A program made the position numbers and the translations under genes. The notes under the pieces are model-generated. The model searched no databases. It had not been told where the DNA came from and saw nothing but the letters and a program-made list of their open reading frames with translations. This document shows positions 24,877-33,069 of a stretch of 43,915 nt of DNA, piece by piece; positions within the stretch are counted from its first letter, which is position 1; each line of letters opens with the position of its first letter. Origin of the DNA: Deltaproteobacteria bacterium (GTDB taxonomy: Bacteria > Desulfobacterota > Desulfobaccia > Desulfobaccales > 0-14-0-80-60-11); NCBI GenBank assembly GCA_021813445.1, contig JAKAKP010000044.1, forward strand, positions 1 to 43,915, written 5' to 3'.

Positions 24877-27129
24877 TTATTCTCCAGCTTTCCAGGCAGG
24901 CAGACGGATGCTAAAGGTGGTCCCTTGCCCCAGGGCACTGTCAACCTTAATAATGCCCTTAAGGTCCTGGACAATGCCGTAGACCACGGAGAGCCCTAAT
25001 CCCGCTCCGGAGGAGGCCTTTTTAGTCGTAAAAAAAGGCTCAAAGATATGGGAAAGGCTTTCCTTGGGAATACCCTTGCCCGTGTCCGAGATCCTGATCA
25101 ATACGTCCTTGCGCACATTCTTCGTTTCCAGGGTGAGGGTGCCCCCCCGGGGCATGGCTTCCTGAGCGTTTAGAACCAGATTGACCAGGATCTGTTTTAT
25201 CTGTCCTTTATCCGCCAAAACTGGATGCAAATCCACATCCAACAGGGTTTTGATAGTAATGCCTTGCAACCGTATCTGGTTGCCGATGAGGGAGACGGTC
25301 TCTTGCACTACCGCATTGAGGTCCAACGGCTGTAATTTCGGCCTGGATTTGCGGGAAAAGGCCAGGAGGTCGGAGAGCGTTCTGCTGACCCTGGTGGTTT
25401 CATCGTAGACCATGGACAGATACTTGCGCATGTCCTCCAATTCGCTGGGGCTTAGGCTCCCATCCTGCAGCATGCTTTGCATCAATTTGACGAAATTGAG
25501 TATGCCGGTCAATGGGTTGTTGATTTCGTGCACCACACTGGCTGATAATTTGCCCAGGGAGGTCATCTTGTCGTCGTGCAGCATCTGGGCGCGGGCGGTA
25601 ATTTCCTGGGTGATATCCCGGGCCAGGTCGACCACCTGATGGATCCGCCCATTCTCATCGTAAAGGGGGTGACAGACTACCTGATAATAGCGCTCCCGTC
25701 CCTCCTTGTCGAAGTGCACGTGGGTGGCCGAGGCAGCCCTGCCCGTAGCCACTGCATCCTTTAAAGGACAGGGGTGATCAGGGTCGATGCAGGGGTGCTT
25801 CAGGTGGTGGGAGACTTCATAACAATATTTTCCCACCACCTCTTCCCGCCTCCGGCCCACCATCTGCAACAAGGCCCGGTTGACTTCGATGATCCGATAG
25901 TCCAGGTCTATCACCATCATATGGTCCTGGATGCCGTTGACAATAGTCTCGAGAAAGGCCTTATCTTTCCGGACCATTTCTTCCGAATCTTGCAGGGCTT
26001 CCTCCAACTGCTTACAGGTGGTGGTATCCCTGATGACTTCGATCACCCTTTTCTTGGTCGCTTCCGGCGGACACAAGGGGGCCATGGTGATTTCATCATA
26101 GTGCTGTGTCCCATCAGCAAGGTCAACGCGCTGCAACACTTTGACGGCGCGGCACTTCTCCATTACTTCGGACAAGGGACAGGCCAGGCCGTAGCGACCG
26201 CAGGGCTCCTTAAAGCCACGAAACACCTCGTAGCAGGGCCTGCCGACCACTTCCTCGGCCTGCTTTTGGTAGCGGTGCAGGAAAGGCAGGTTGGCTTCCT
26301 CCACCAGATAATCGGAGGTCAACACCAGCACCGGATCGGGGAAGTGGTCAAAAATTCTCTGAAACCGATGGCGCTGGCCGGCCAGCTTGATTTCGCCTTC
26401 GATTTTGCTGCGCAGCCAGTCTTCTTCATAGCTGAGCAGGTCCCAGAAGAGGCGGGCCTTGATGTGGTCGATAATTTGGGTATGCTGATCCTTTTGCTGG
26501 ATAATCTGCTCCCGCACCTGGGGGTTGCCGGTGAGCTCCAGGATCAGATCCGGTTTTTCTGCCAACAGCAGGGCATAATCCTGAAACGTGGGGATCTTCA
26601 GACTCTGGGCCAGGATCATTCCCGGGGCTTGGAGATCCGGGTCAGCTACGCCCAGGATATCGATGCGCCGTTTGTGGCGGCGGTCTCCGGTAATGAGCTG
26701 CAGGACTTCATGCGCGGCCTTGCCGCCCCCCACGATGCCCAGGCGCAAGGGGGCAGCTTTCTGGGAAGAAAGCTCCATGGAGATGAGATCCCAGAAGTTT
26801 TCCCAGGCATAGGGACGGTCAACATCCAGGATGATGACCCTTTCGGGGCGCTGCTCGTTCAGTTGGCGCGACACCTCAGGACGGCCGGTGGCGTTGACCA
26901 CGATGTCCAGGTCCGGAAGCTGCAGCAGATCGGTGAAATTGACGGTGACGAAAAGATTGTGGCGATAGGCGTACAAGATTCCGGGAGCTTCCGGATTAAG
27001 GTCCGCCACTCCTATTACCCGCAGGGATTCATCTTCCTGGCGGCGCGGCACCAAAGCCGCCAGGATGGACATCCCCTGCCGGCCCGCGCCCACAATGGCA
27101 AGATTATATTTAGGTTTAACAGGACTCAT
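24877..27129 (-). CDS. PAS histidine kinase with two N-terminal Rossmann-like domains
   Basis: About 750 residues from ATG 27129 (MSPVKPKYNL); GGAG precedes it, and a TTG eight codons earlier is less likely. Residues about 8-125 and 130-240 are two tandem Rossmann-like folds with AIVGAGRQGMSI and LGIVGGGKAAHEVL, as in NAD(P)-dependent dehydrogenases. Two PAS domains follow, each with a cysteine pattern (CYEVFRGFKEPC...CPL and CYEVSHHLKHPC...CPL). The kinase core has [11 protein letters not shown] (phospho-acceptor His), an N-box NLVLNAQEA, DTGKGIP and SGAGLGLSVV. There is no membrane segment, so it senses in the cytoplasm, plausibly NAD(P)(H) or thiol redox state. It is first in an operon with regulator A and archaemetzincin A. 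Confidence 0.9.
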   Translation of the reverse strand: MSPVKPKYNLAIVGAGRQGMSILAALVPRRQEDESLRVIGVADLNPEAPGILYAYRHNLFVTVNFTDLLQLPDLDIVVNATGRPEVSRQLNEQRPERVIILDVDRPYAWENFWDLISMELSSQKAAPLRLGIVGGGKAAHEVLQLITGDRRHKRRIDILGVADPDLQAPGMILAQSLKIPTFQDYALLLAEKPDLILELTGNPQVREQIIQQKDQHTQIIDHIKARLFWDLLSYEEDWLRSKIEGEIKLAGQRHRFQRIFDHFPDPVLVLTSDYLVEEANLPFLHRYQKQAEEVVGRPCYEVFRGFKEPCGRYGLACPLSEVMEKCRAVKVLQRVDLADGTQHYDEITMAPLCPPEATKKRVIEVIRDTTTCKQLEEALQDSEEMVRKDKAFLETIVNGIQDHMMVIDLDYRIIEVNRALLQMVGRRREEVVGKYCYEVSHHLKHPCIDPDHPCPLKDAVATGRAASATHVHFDKEGRERYYQVVCHPLYDENGRIHQVVDLARDITQEITARAQMLHDDKMTSLGKLSASVVHEINNPLTGILNFVKLMQSMLQDGSLSPSELEDMRKYLSMVYDETTRVSRTLSDLLAFSRKSRPKLQPLDLNAVVQETVSLIGNQIRLQGITIKTLLDVDLHPVLADKGQIKQILVNLVLNAQEAMPRGGTLTLETKNVRKDVLIRISDTGKGIPKESLSHIFEPFFTTKKASSGAGLGLSVVYGIVQDLKGIIKVDSALGQGTTFSIRLPAWKAGE

Positions 27130-27532
27130 AAGAAGACTCCGGGAATGGAGCAAGGCAGCCTGTTATCGAGGCAGCAGTTAACGTGGCCGGAGCAGGAGCC
27201 GTTGGCGCTGCCGGTTTTGCCCATATTGCCTAATATCAGTTTTTCCAACATTTATAAAAAGTTTGCTCGGCAAAATCCGAACCTGACTTATTTTTAAACA
27301 TATTTCGCGATGTATTTTACAACACTCTCAATATAATATTTCCATAGCCTGTTGGAAAATTCAACTTTAAAGTGAAATTTTGCCAGGTTAAGAGGGAAAC
27401 TATCGGGGAGAAAGGAGAAAGAGGCTATAGTCCCGCTCCAGGCCTCTCTGAGCCTCCCCCTGGCCCTCAGGACTCAATCTCCTGGCTCAAATTGTCCATT
27501 ACCCCCCGCTTTATTCTTCCCCCCAGGCCGCC

Positions 27533-27648
27533 CCATTTCAAAACCTCAAATTCCACTGCTTTGTCATTCTGAGCGCCGCGAATCTCGTATTTTCGAAGCG
27601 TTGAGATCCTACGGCGTTCAGGATGAGAGAAAAGAGGTTTTGAAATGG
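27533..27648. repeat. MITE-like palindromic repeat with 15-bp perfect ends
   Basis: The outer arms CCATTTCAAAACCTC (27533-27547) and GAGGTTTTGAAATGG (27634-27648) are perfect inverted repeats. A second nested pair, CATTCTGAGCGCCG (27565-27578) and CGGCGTTCAGGATG (27612-27625), matches at 12 of 14 positions. The 116-base unit could fold into one long hairpin and resembles dispersed intergenic palindromes with CATTCTGAG cores. I see no clear target-site duplication. Confidence 0.7.
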
Positions 27649-27834
27649 CTTCTATAACCCGTCAGCACCACCCCCCTCCCACGCCAGGCAATGAATCCCC
27701 CCTCGGGAAAAACCTGACCATCCGGCGCTACCAGGGTTTAATTCCTGTTAACGATGCTGGGCAGGCACTGGGCGATTCCTGCCATCGCCTAATTTCTTTC
27801 TGATTTCTAGACCGAAAAAATCCTCTCTAGTTTG

Positions 27835-27874
27835 CTGTACAGTTTCTTAACACCTCTGCATAAGACCTGTACAC
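27835..27874. promoter_or_regulatory. Paired CTGTACA sites, candidate enhancer
   Basis: CTGTACAG (27835-27842, a perfect palindrome) and CTGTACAC (27867-27874) are centred 32 bases apart, about three helical turns. They lie roughly 200 bases upstream of the 28061 promoter. The direct repeat ACACCTCT also occurs twice here. This would suit binding of a dimeric NtrC-type activator, but nothing beyond spacing and symmetry supports it. Confidence 0.25.
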
Positions 27875-28060
27875 CTCTCATAATGCCAGGAAAATAGATG
27901 ACTTAGGATGACTCATAGGAAAGCGGAGAAAAAAACTTAACAGTGAAAAAGTAGTCTGAGGAGGTTAATGGCAGGTCAGATCAGGCAATTGTCTGGCTAT
28001 GTTCCCAGTTTGTGAGGTCCAGACCCCATAAGGCCTGACTATCATTGCTCCATCTGCGCC

Positions 28061-28075
28061 TGGCATGGATATTGT
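28061..28075 (+). promoter_or_regulatory. Sigma-54 type promoter upstream of the Cys-rich genes
   Basis: TGGCATG-GATA-TTGT fits TGGCACG-N4-TTGC with correct spacing and two mismatches, one of them the final C of the -12 GC. Transcription would start near 28086, about 83 bases before the 72-aa gene. The homologous position upstream of the next gene (near 28409-28420) has lost two bases between the elements and part of the -24 box. Confidence 0.6.
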
Positions 28076-28168
28076 ATCTATAGTAAAGCGACAGACAATG
28101 TAATGGGTAACTGTATAAATTAGAGAGCGCCGGCTTTATTGAGGTGCTCGCAATGAAGGAGGCCAGTC

Positions 28169-28387
28169 ATGAAGACCAATGTTAACCACTTGCAAAAGCA
28201 ATGCAGGCACATGCAGACGGGCCGGGTGCTTTTCAAACTGTGCTCCCACAACTACCAATGTAAAGACTGTGCCTACGACCAACTGCTGGATGAATACGAT
28301 GCGCATCTCTATCAAGAGGACCTGCCGGTTCCTCCCGCGGCCCAGGTTAACAAGGCTGCCGGATTGATGGTGCCGCTCGCTGCTTAA
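28169..28387 (+). CDS. 72-aa stand-alone Cys-rich protein
   Basis: A small protein with one complete Cys motif C-x12-C-x5-C-x2-C-AYD (CRHMQTG..FKLCS..CKDCAYDQ), which could bind zinc or an Fe-S cluster. It aligns over most of its length with the second Cys repeat of the downstream protein and stops just where the GcvH-like core would begin (AQVNKAAG). AAGGAGG at 28156-28162 is an excellent ribosome site, and a sigma-54 type promoter lies upstream, so it looks expressed rather than dead. The metal and partner are unknown. It belongs to no family I can name. Confidence 0.8.
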   Translation: MKTNVNHLQKQCRHMQTGRVLFKLCSHNYQCKDCAYDQLLDEYDAHLYQEDLPVPPAAQVNKAAGLMVPLAA

Positions 28388-28517
28388 TATGATTGCTCCA
28401 TGTGAGCCGGACAATATTGTGACCATAGTAATGTGTCTCATAATCCAATTGTTACTTCATAAATTAAAGAACGCCTGTTTTATGGCGGTGTTCTAAAGGA
28501 AATGAAGGAGGCTGCTT

Positions 28518-29435
28518 ATGAAAACGAAAACCGAGCAGAAAGGCCAACGGGTGCGGGTCTTTTCCATGAGCGAAAACCAGTGTGTCTGGATGAAGGCCGG
28601 AGTGGTGAATTACAAAATCTGCGAAAATGCCTTCGACTGCACTTCCTGTGCCTTTGATAAGGTAATCAGCCGGAAGTCTGCGCAAAAGCCAACCGCTCTG
28701 GTCAGCTGGCAAGAGGTCATGCGGCAGCCGGATTTAAATAGACAATGCCGGCACATGCTCACGGGCCGGGTCATTTTCAAGTTATGTTCCCATAACTTCG
28801 AATGTAAAGACTGCGCCTATGACCAACAGCTCTATGAATACGACCAACTTCTGGATGAGGAGGGCCTGGCGGCCCATCCCCTGGCCCAGGTCACCAAGGT
28901 TGCCGGCTTTACGGTGGCCGACGGCTATTACTACCACAAGGGACACAGTTGGGCGCGCATAGAGCATGGAGGATTCGTGCGTCTGGGGGTCGATGATTTT
29001 GCCTGGAGGCTGCTCGCGCCCACCGACATCTCCCTGCCCAAAATCGGCACCCAGCTAAGGCCCAATCAGGCAGGTTGGTCCATTAAGAGAGAGGATCACA
29101 CCGCTGAGGTCCTCACGCCCATGAGCGGCATCGTGATGGCCACCAACCAAAACGCGGTGAAGGACCCCCATCTCTCCAAGAAGGATCCTTATGGCCAGGG
29201 CTGGCTGGTGGTCATCGACCCCATCAGCGGCCTGAGAAACAAAACCAGGAACCTGCTGTTCGAACAGAAAGCGGTGGCCTGGCTCAATGCCGAGGTCAAG
29301 AAGCTGGAGGAAATGGTGGTGCATACCTATGGCGTCCCCCTGGCGGCAACAGGCGGCGAAATGGTCGATGATATTTATGGGAATCTGCATGACACCAAGT
29401 GGGAAGACCTGGTTCACGACTTTCTTCATACCTGA
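28518..29435 (+). CDS. Double Cys-rich domain fused to GcvH-like protein without lipoyl lysine
   Basis: 305 residues with AAGGAGG at 28505-28511. Two full Cys motifs come first (CVWMKAG..YKIC..CTSCAFD at about 18-42 and CRHMLTG..FKLC..CKDCAYD at about 77-101). The GcvH-like core follows (YYYHKGHSWARIEH, VRLGVDDFAWRLLA, KKDPYGQGWLVVI). The lipoyl position is Thr195 (EDHTAEVLTP), so lipoylation there is impossible. The tail GGEMVDDIYGNL..W..LVHDFLHT is conserved with the paralogues. It is the second convergent partner of an archaemetzincin operon in this window and ends at a strong terminator. Confidence 0.88.
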   Translation: MKTKTEQKGQRVRVFSMSENQCVWMKAGVVNYKICENAFDCTSCAFDKVISRKSAQKPTALVSWQEVMRQPDLNRQCRHMLTGRVIFKLCSHNFECKDCAYDQQLYEYDQLLDEEGLAAHPLAQVTKVAGFTVADGYYYHKGHSWARIEHGGFVRLGVDDFAWRLLAPTDISLPKIGTQLRPNQAGWSIKREDHTAEVLTPMSGIVMATNQNAVKDPHLSKKDPYGQGWLVVIDPISGLRNKTRNLLFEQKAVAWLNAEVKKLEEMVVHTYGVPLAATGGEMVDDIYGNLHDTKWEDLVHDFLHT

Positions 29436-29465
29436 TACCAGGCCGCAGTCGACGGATAAAAAATG

Positions 29466-29490
29466 AGGGCGCACCTGCGGGTGCGCCCTT
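29466..29490. terminator. Bidirectional rho-independent terminator
   Basis: Perfect 10-bp stem AGGGCGCACC (29466-29475) and GGTGCGCCCT (29480-29489) with a TGCG loop. It is followed by TTATTC on the plus strand and preceded by AAAAAA, which gives a U-run on the minus strand. It sits between the convergent Cys-rich/GcvH gene and archaemetzincin B and can end both transcripts. Confidence 0.85.
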
Positions 29491-29523
29491 ATTCATGGCG
29501 GACACAGGGGCGCTACGGAAAAC

Positions 29524-30099
29524 CTAGATATGAAGGTTTCTCAGGCTTTCGTGCAGCACGAAAGTGCAGCGTTCACAAAAAAAGACGTCCAAGCCGTCCA
29601 GGTGGCTGAGTCCGCGGCTGACTTGCATCAAGCACTTGGGCGTCTCACAATGATATAGGGACAGGGTGTGGGCCAGCTCGTGGAGGGCGACCTTGGCCAG
29701 ACGTTCATAATAGACGCCCTCCGCGGCCGCGGTCCCATCTTCCATGTACTTCAGACGGAAATCGGAGATAATGGCCAGGGTTCGCCCCAACTCCGCCTGC
29801 CCATAGACAAAGGTGTGAATCGGGGTGCACAGGTCCACGTCGGTGACGGCCAGGATGCGGGAGTGATGGGGAAAGGAAAAGTGGGTCAGGTACTTGAGGA
29901 CGAGTCCGGCATCATATTGGCAGCGTTGGGTCTGATAGGCTGTTTCTGGAATCTCCATGGCCGGCAGCATTTCCACCGGAGCTTCCAACATTGCCTGAAT
30001 GTTCGCGGCTATCACCCGGAGCACCGTGTGCGGTATCCGGCCCATCTTGGTCAGTCCGATGGAGGGAGCAGGCGCCTTTTTTCGCGGCTGTAGCGGCAT
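29524..30099 (-). CDS. amzA: Archaemetzincin zinc metalloprotease (copy B)
   Basis: 191 residues. The zinc signature is HELAHTLSLYHC (the three His and the Glu are present, and the usual Gly of HExxHxxGxxH is Ser). It is followed by CLMQVSRGLSHLDGL and CERC of the second metal site. The N-terminal half has ILAVTDVDLCTPIHTFVYGQAELG, matching the ILGVTAGDLYIPVFTF region of copy A. It lies 68 bases downstream of the kinase gene in a regulator-kinase-protease operon. The first 40 residues are shorter and more basic than in copy A. The metal sites look functional, but the Gly-to-Ser change could alter activity. Confidence 0.9.
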   Translation of the reverse strand: MPLQPRKKAPAPSIGLTKMGRIPHTVLRVIAANIQAMLEAPVEMLPAMEIPETAYQTQRCQYDAGLVLKYLTHFSFPHHSRILAVTDVDLCTPIHTFVYGQAELGRTLAIISDFRLKYMEDGTAAAEGVYYERLAKVALHELAHTLSLYHCETPKCLMQVSRGLSHLDGLDVFFCERCTFVLHESLRNLHI

Positions 30100-30167
30100 A
30101 TCAAGTAGCCTAGAGCAGGGCGGTCTGATTGGTTGACAGTGGCTCCCTGGCAGGGGAGGCAGTGTCT

Positions 30168-31667
30168 TTAAGGCTGGTTATTGCCGCGGCCGGAAGGCAG
30201 GTAAAGGGGGAGTTCCACCGCGAAGGTGGTGCCACTGGGGCTCGTCTCCTTTACCCAGATACGTCCCTGGTTTTCTTTGATTATTCCGTAAGCGGTGCTC
30301 AAGCCGAGCCCTGTACCTTTTCCCGGTGCTTTGGTGGTAAAAAACGGATCGAAAATCAGGGGCAGGTCCGATTCCGGAATACCCCAGCCCGTGTCGGCAA
30401 CTTCGATATAAACTTTTTGGGCGGCCTTGTTGCGATAAGTCCGCAGGGTCAAAGTTCCTTCATGGTCCATGGCGTCCACGGCATTCATCACCAGATTGAC
30501 GATCACCTGGCCCAGTTGATCCCGATCGCCTTTGATCAGCATTATTTCATCTGAAAGCTCTTTTCTGATCTGGATACCCATGAAAAACTTGCGGTCACGG
30601 ATGAGATCCAGGCTGTGCTCCAGGAGGGTATTGACGTGGAGGATTTCCTCGCTGGGGGTTTCCTGCCGGCTATAGGCCAGGAGGTTCTTAATAATTTTGC
30701 CGCACCTTTTGGCGTCTTCATAAATGCACGCCAGGCTGCGCCGCCGGGGATCATCCGGTGCCAGCGTCTGCAGCAGGCTGTCGGAGTAGAAAATAATGCC
30801 GGTCAGGGGGTTGTTGATCTCATGGGCGACGCCGGCGGCGAGATGACCCAGGGACGCCATTTTTTCGGCGCGATAGATGCGCCGGCGCAGCTCCCCCATG
30901 GCCTCATCCTGTTTCAGTTTATCCCTTAAATCATTAAACAACCCCACCGTGGCCGCTTCCTGATCGCCCTCGTAAATGATGGCCGCGGTGAGTTCCACCG
31001 GGATTTCCTCCCCTTGCGCATTAACAATAGTAAAAGTGCTGAGATGCAGTTTGCCTTTGCCTCCCAGGCTTTCATCCCGCAAAATTTTCATAATTTTCTT
31101 GGCCTGCCCTGGGGGATAAAGGTCCTTGGTGGTTATTCTTTCATGTGCCTCTTTGAGGGAATATCCCGTGAGTTCCTCGGCAGCCGGGTTCATAGTTAAA
31201 ATTTTGCCCTGGAGATCTGCGGCGATTATCGCCGTGGTGGAACTCTCTATGAGTTTTTGGGTAAATTCTTTGGCTCCGGAAAGTTCGCGTTCCAGCAATT
31301 TTAATTGCGTGACATCATGAATACATTCCACTACATACTGAACTTCCCCCGCGTCATCGAGGATCGGTGAGAAGACCCGATTATCCCATTTTTCCAGGCC
31401 CGCATTGGTGGTGGTATATCTGAGGTCGGAATGTCCCCGGCGGTCCGCCAGGACCTTGGCGAGGGCGCAGGTTTCCAGCGGGCAAGGCTCTACGGAGTTG
31501 TAGAAGAAATCGTGACAAGTCTTCCCCACTACGTCTTTTTTGTTGCACCTGAACTTCTCCAGGAAATTAGTGTTCACGTCCACCACGACCCGGTTCGGTT
31601 TCAGGATCAGGGTAGGAACCGAAAGGCAATCGAAAAGTCTGGTTTTCCAGACGTCCGGGGTTTTCAT
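30168..31667 (-). CDS. Cytoplasmic PAS-PAS histidine kinase B
   Basis: 499 residues with no membrane segment. PAS1 (about 10-125) carries a cysteine pattern [18 protein letters not shown], similar to that in kinase A. PAS2 spans about 140-255. The core has [11 protein letters not shown] (phospho-acceptor His), an N-box [20 protein letters not shown] and [14 protein letters not shown] precedes the ATG. It starts 34 bases after regulator B and is followed by archaemetzincin B. Unlike kinase A it has no Rossmann domains, so the two systems may sense different inputs while controlling the same type of output. Confidence 0.92.
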   Translation of the reverse strand: MKTPDVWKTRLFDCLSVPTLILKPNRVVVDVNTNFLEKFRCNKKDVVGKTCHDFFYNSVEPCPLETCALAKVLADRRGHSDLRYTTTNAGLEKWDNRVFSPILDDAGEVQYVVECIHDVTQLKLLERELSGAKEFTQKLIESSTTAIIAADLQGKILTMNPAAEELTGYSLKEAHERITTKDLYPPGQAKKIMKILRDESLGGKGKLHLSTFTIVNAQGEEIPVELTAAIIYEGDQEAATVGLFNDLRDKLKQDEAMGELRRRIYRAEKMASLGHLAAGVAHEINNPLTGIIFYSDSLLQTLAPDDPRRRSLACIYEDAKRCGKIIKNLLAYSRQETPSEEILHVNTLLEHSLDLIRDRKFFMGIQIRKELSDEIMLIKGDRDQLGQVIVNLVMNAVDAMDHEGTLTLRTYRNKAAQKVYIEVADTGWGIPESDLPLIFDPFFTTKAPGKGTGLGLSTAYGIIKENQGRIWVKETSPSGTTFAVELPLYLPSGRGNNQP

Positions 31668-31701
31668 TGCGGCCTCTTACGGCACCGATTTTCGCTGCCG
31701 T

Positions 31702-33069
31702 TCAACCTTGAGAGCCGGCAGTCCGGTTGCTGGCGGCACTAAGGTGGTAATGTCTGATCTTACTGTGGAGCGTAACCCGGCTAATTTCCAGAGCTTCCGC
31801 AGCCTTGGAGATGTTCCAGCCATAGAGATTGAGAATCCGCTCGATATGCTGTTTCTCGTTCTCCCTTAACGATTGGGGGATATCCTGGGCTGAGGATCTA
31901 AAGAGAAAGGCAAAATCATCTTTGCTCAGGTAATGTCCTTGGGCCAGCACCACGGCGCGTTCCACGGCATTTTCCAATTCCCGGACATTGCCGGGCCACG
32001 GATATTTCTTCAGAGCATTGATGGCTTGCTGGTTAATCCCCGTCACCGGTTTATTGGTCTCTTGGCGGATACGTTCCAGAAAGTGTTGCGCCAATACGGG
32101 AATATCATCGATGCGAGCCCGCAGAGGTGGAATCTCAATCTCGATGACATTCAACCGGTAATAAAAATCCTGACGGAAGGCGCCGCGCTCGATCTCCTTT
32201 GCCAGATCCCTGTTCGTGGCGCAGATGAGGCGAAAATCAATGGGGATAACGGTGATCCCGCCTACCCGATGAAAGCTCTTTTCCTGGAGAACGCGCAGAA
32301 GATCGATTTGCATCTTTAAAGGGATTTCGCCGACTTCGTCCAGAAAGAGGGTCCCGCCCTCCGCCATCTCCAGCCGCCCTTTTTTGGCCCTTCTGGCCCC
32401 GGTAAACGCGCCGCTCTCGTGTCCGAACAACTCGCTTTCCAACAGCGTCTCGGTGAAGGCCCCGCAGTTGATGGGGATAAAGGGCCCCGCACTGCGCTCG
32501 CTGGTAGCATGGATCGCCTTGGCCACCAGTTCCTTGCCGGTTCCTGTTTCCCCTCGCAGCAGCACGGGTGAATCGAAGGTGGCGATCCGTTCGATCAATT
32601 CAAACAGCTGCTGCATGCAATGGGAGGCGCCAATCAAATCCTCGCAGCGCACCCGGCAGGCCACCTGCTCGCGTAGGATGGCGTTTTCATCAAGAATTCT
32701 CTTTTGTTGCAGGAGTCTTTCCAAGAGGCAGGCCAAGTCCCCGGGTTCGAAGGGCTTCGTGAGATAATCGGAAGCTCCGCGTTTCATGGCGTCAACTGCA
32801 GTTTCAATGGATCCGTAAGCGGTAATCATGACCACCATTGACTGGGGGCAGTTGACCTTGACGTAATCGAGCACCTCGAAACCATCCACCTCGGGCATTT
32901 TGATGTCGAGAAAAATAAAATCGTAGTCCTTCTTGTCCACCATCTCGAGGGCAAGCCGGCCGCCCTCGGCGCCTTCCACGTCATAGCCCGACTTCATGAA
33001 CCAATCCACCAGGGATTCCCGCACAATCATTTCATCATCGACAACCAGTACCTTCCATTTTCCGCTCAT
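31702..33069 (-). CDS. NtrC-type sigma-54 response regulator B
   Basis: 455 residues. The receiver has its phospho-acceptor in IFLDIKMPEVDG; the AAA+ domain has GETGTGKE, a canonical GAFTGA loop and GTLFLDEVGE; the C-terminal Fis-type helix-turn-helix is NISKAAEALEISRVTLHSKI. AGGTGA precedes the ATG. It is first in the regulator-kinase-archaemetzincin operon, an order opposite to that of system A. The nearby sigma-54 type promoters at 28061 and 8635 are plausible targets. Confidence 0.93.
   Translation of the reverse strand: MSGKWKVLVVDDEMIVRESLVDWFMKSGYDVEGAEGGRLALEMVDKKDYDFIFLDIKMPEVDGFEVLDYVKVNCPQSMVVMITAYGSIETAVDAMKRGASDYLTKPFEPGDLACLLERLLQQKRILDENAILREQVACRVRCEDLIGASHCMQQLFELIERIATFDSPVLLRGETGTGKELVAKAIHATSERSAGPFIPINCGAFTETLLESELFGHESGAFTGARRAKKGRLEMAEGGTLFLDEVGEIPLKMQIDLLRVLQEKSFHRVGGITVIPIDFRLICATNRDLAKEIERGAFRQDFYYRLNVIEIEIPPLRARIDDIPVLAQHFLERIRQETNKPVTGINQQAINALKKYPWPGNVRELENAVERAVVLAQGHYLSKDDFAFLFRSSAQDIPQSLRENEKQHIERILNLYGWNISKAAEALEISRVTLHSKIRHYHLSAASNRTAGSQG

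Larger units (their letters stand above)
27130..28168. other. Long intergenic region between divergent units
   Basis: About 1 kb without a convincing gene. It holds the promoter region of the minus-strand kinase operon at its left end, a large palindromic repeat (27533-27648), two CTGTACA-containing sites (27835-27874) and a sigma-54 type promoter (28061-28075) for the Cys-rich genes. A 66-codon frame at 27372-27572 runs into the palindrome, is proline-rich and shows no protein features, so I left it out. Confidence 0.6.
28044..28520 (+). repeat. Diverged tandem duplication of promoter, leader and Cys-rich start
   Basis: The segment 28044-28169 aligns with 28392-28518: both begin ATTGCTCCAT, share a TATTGT core, then TAAATTA.AGA.CGCC, and both end in AATGAAGGAGG shortly before ATG. 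The coding part also matches, since the 72-aa protein aligns with the second Cys repeat of the following protein. The pair therefore arose by duplication, and the first copy lacks the GcvH part. Confidence 0.75.

Noticed and set aside
25774-27297. 507-codon plus-strand open frame
   Set aside because: It is antisense to the kinase gene (24877-27129), which has complete kinase, PAS and Rossmann motifs. The plus-strand product is His/Gln/Gly-rich with no domain pattern.
27372-27572. 66-codon plus-strand frame
   Set aside because: Proline-rich, no conserved look, and its end lies inside the palindromic repeat.
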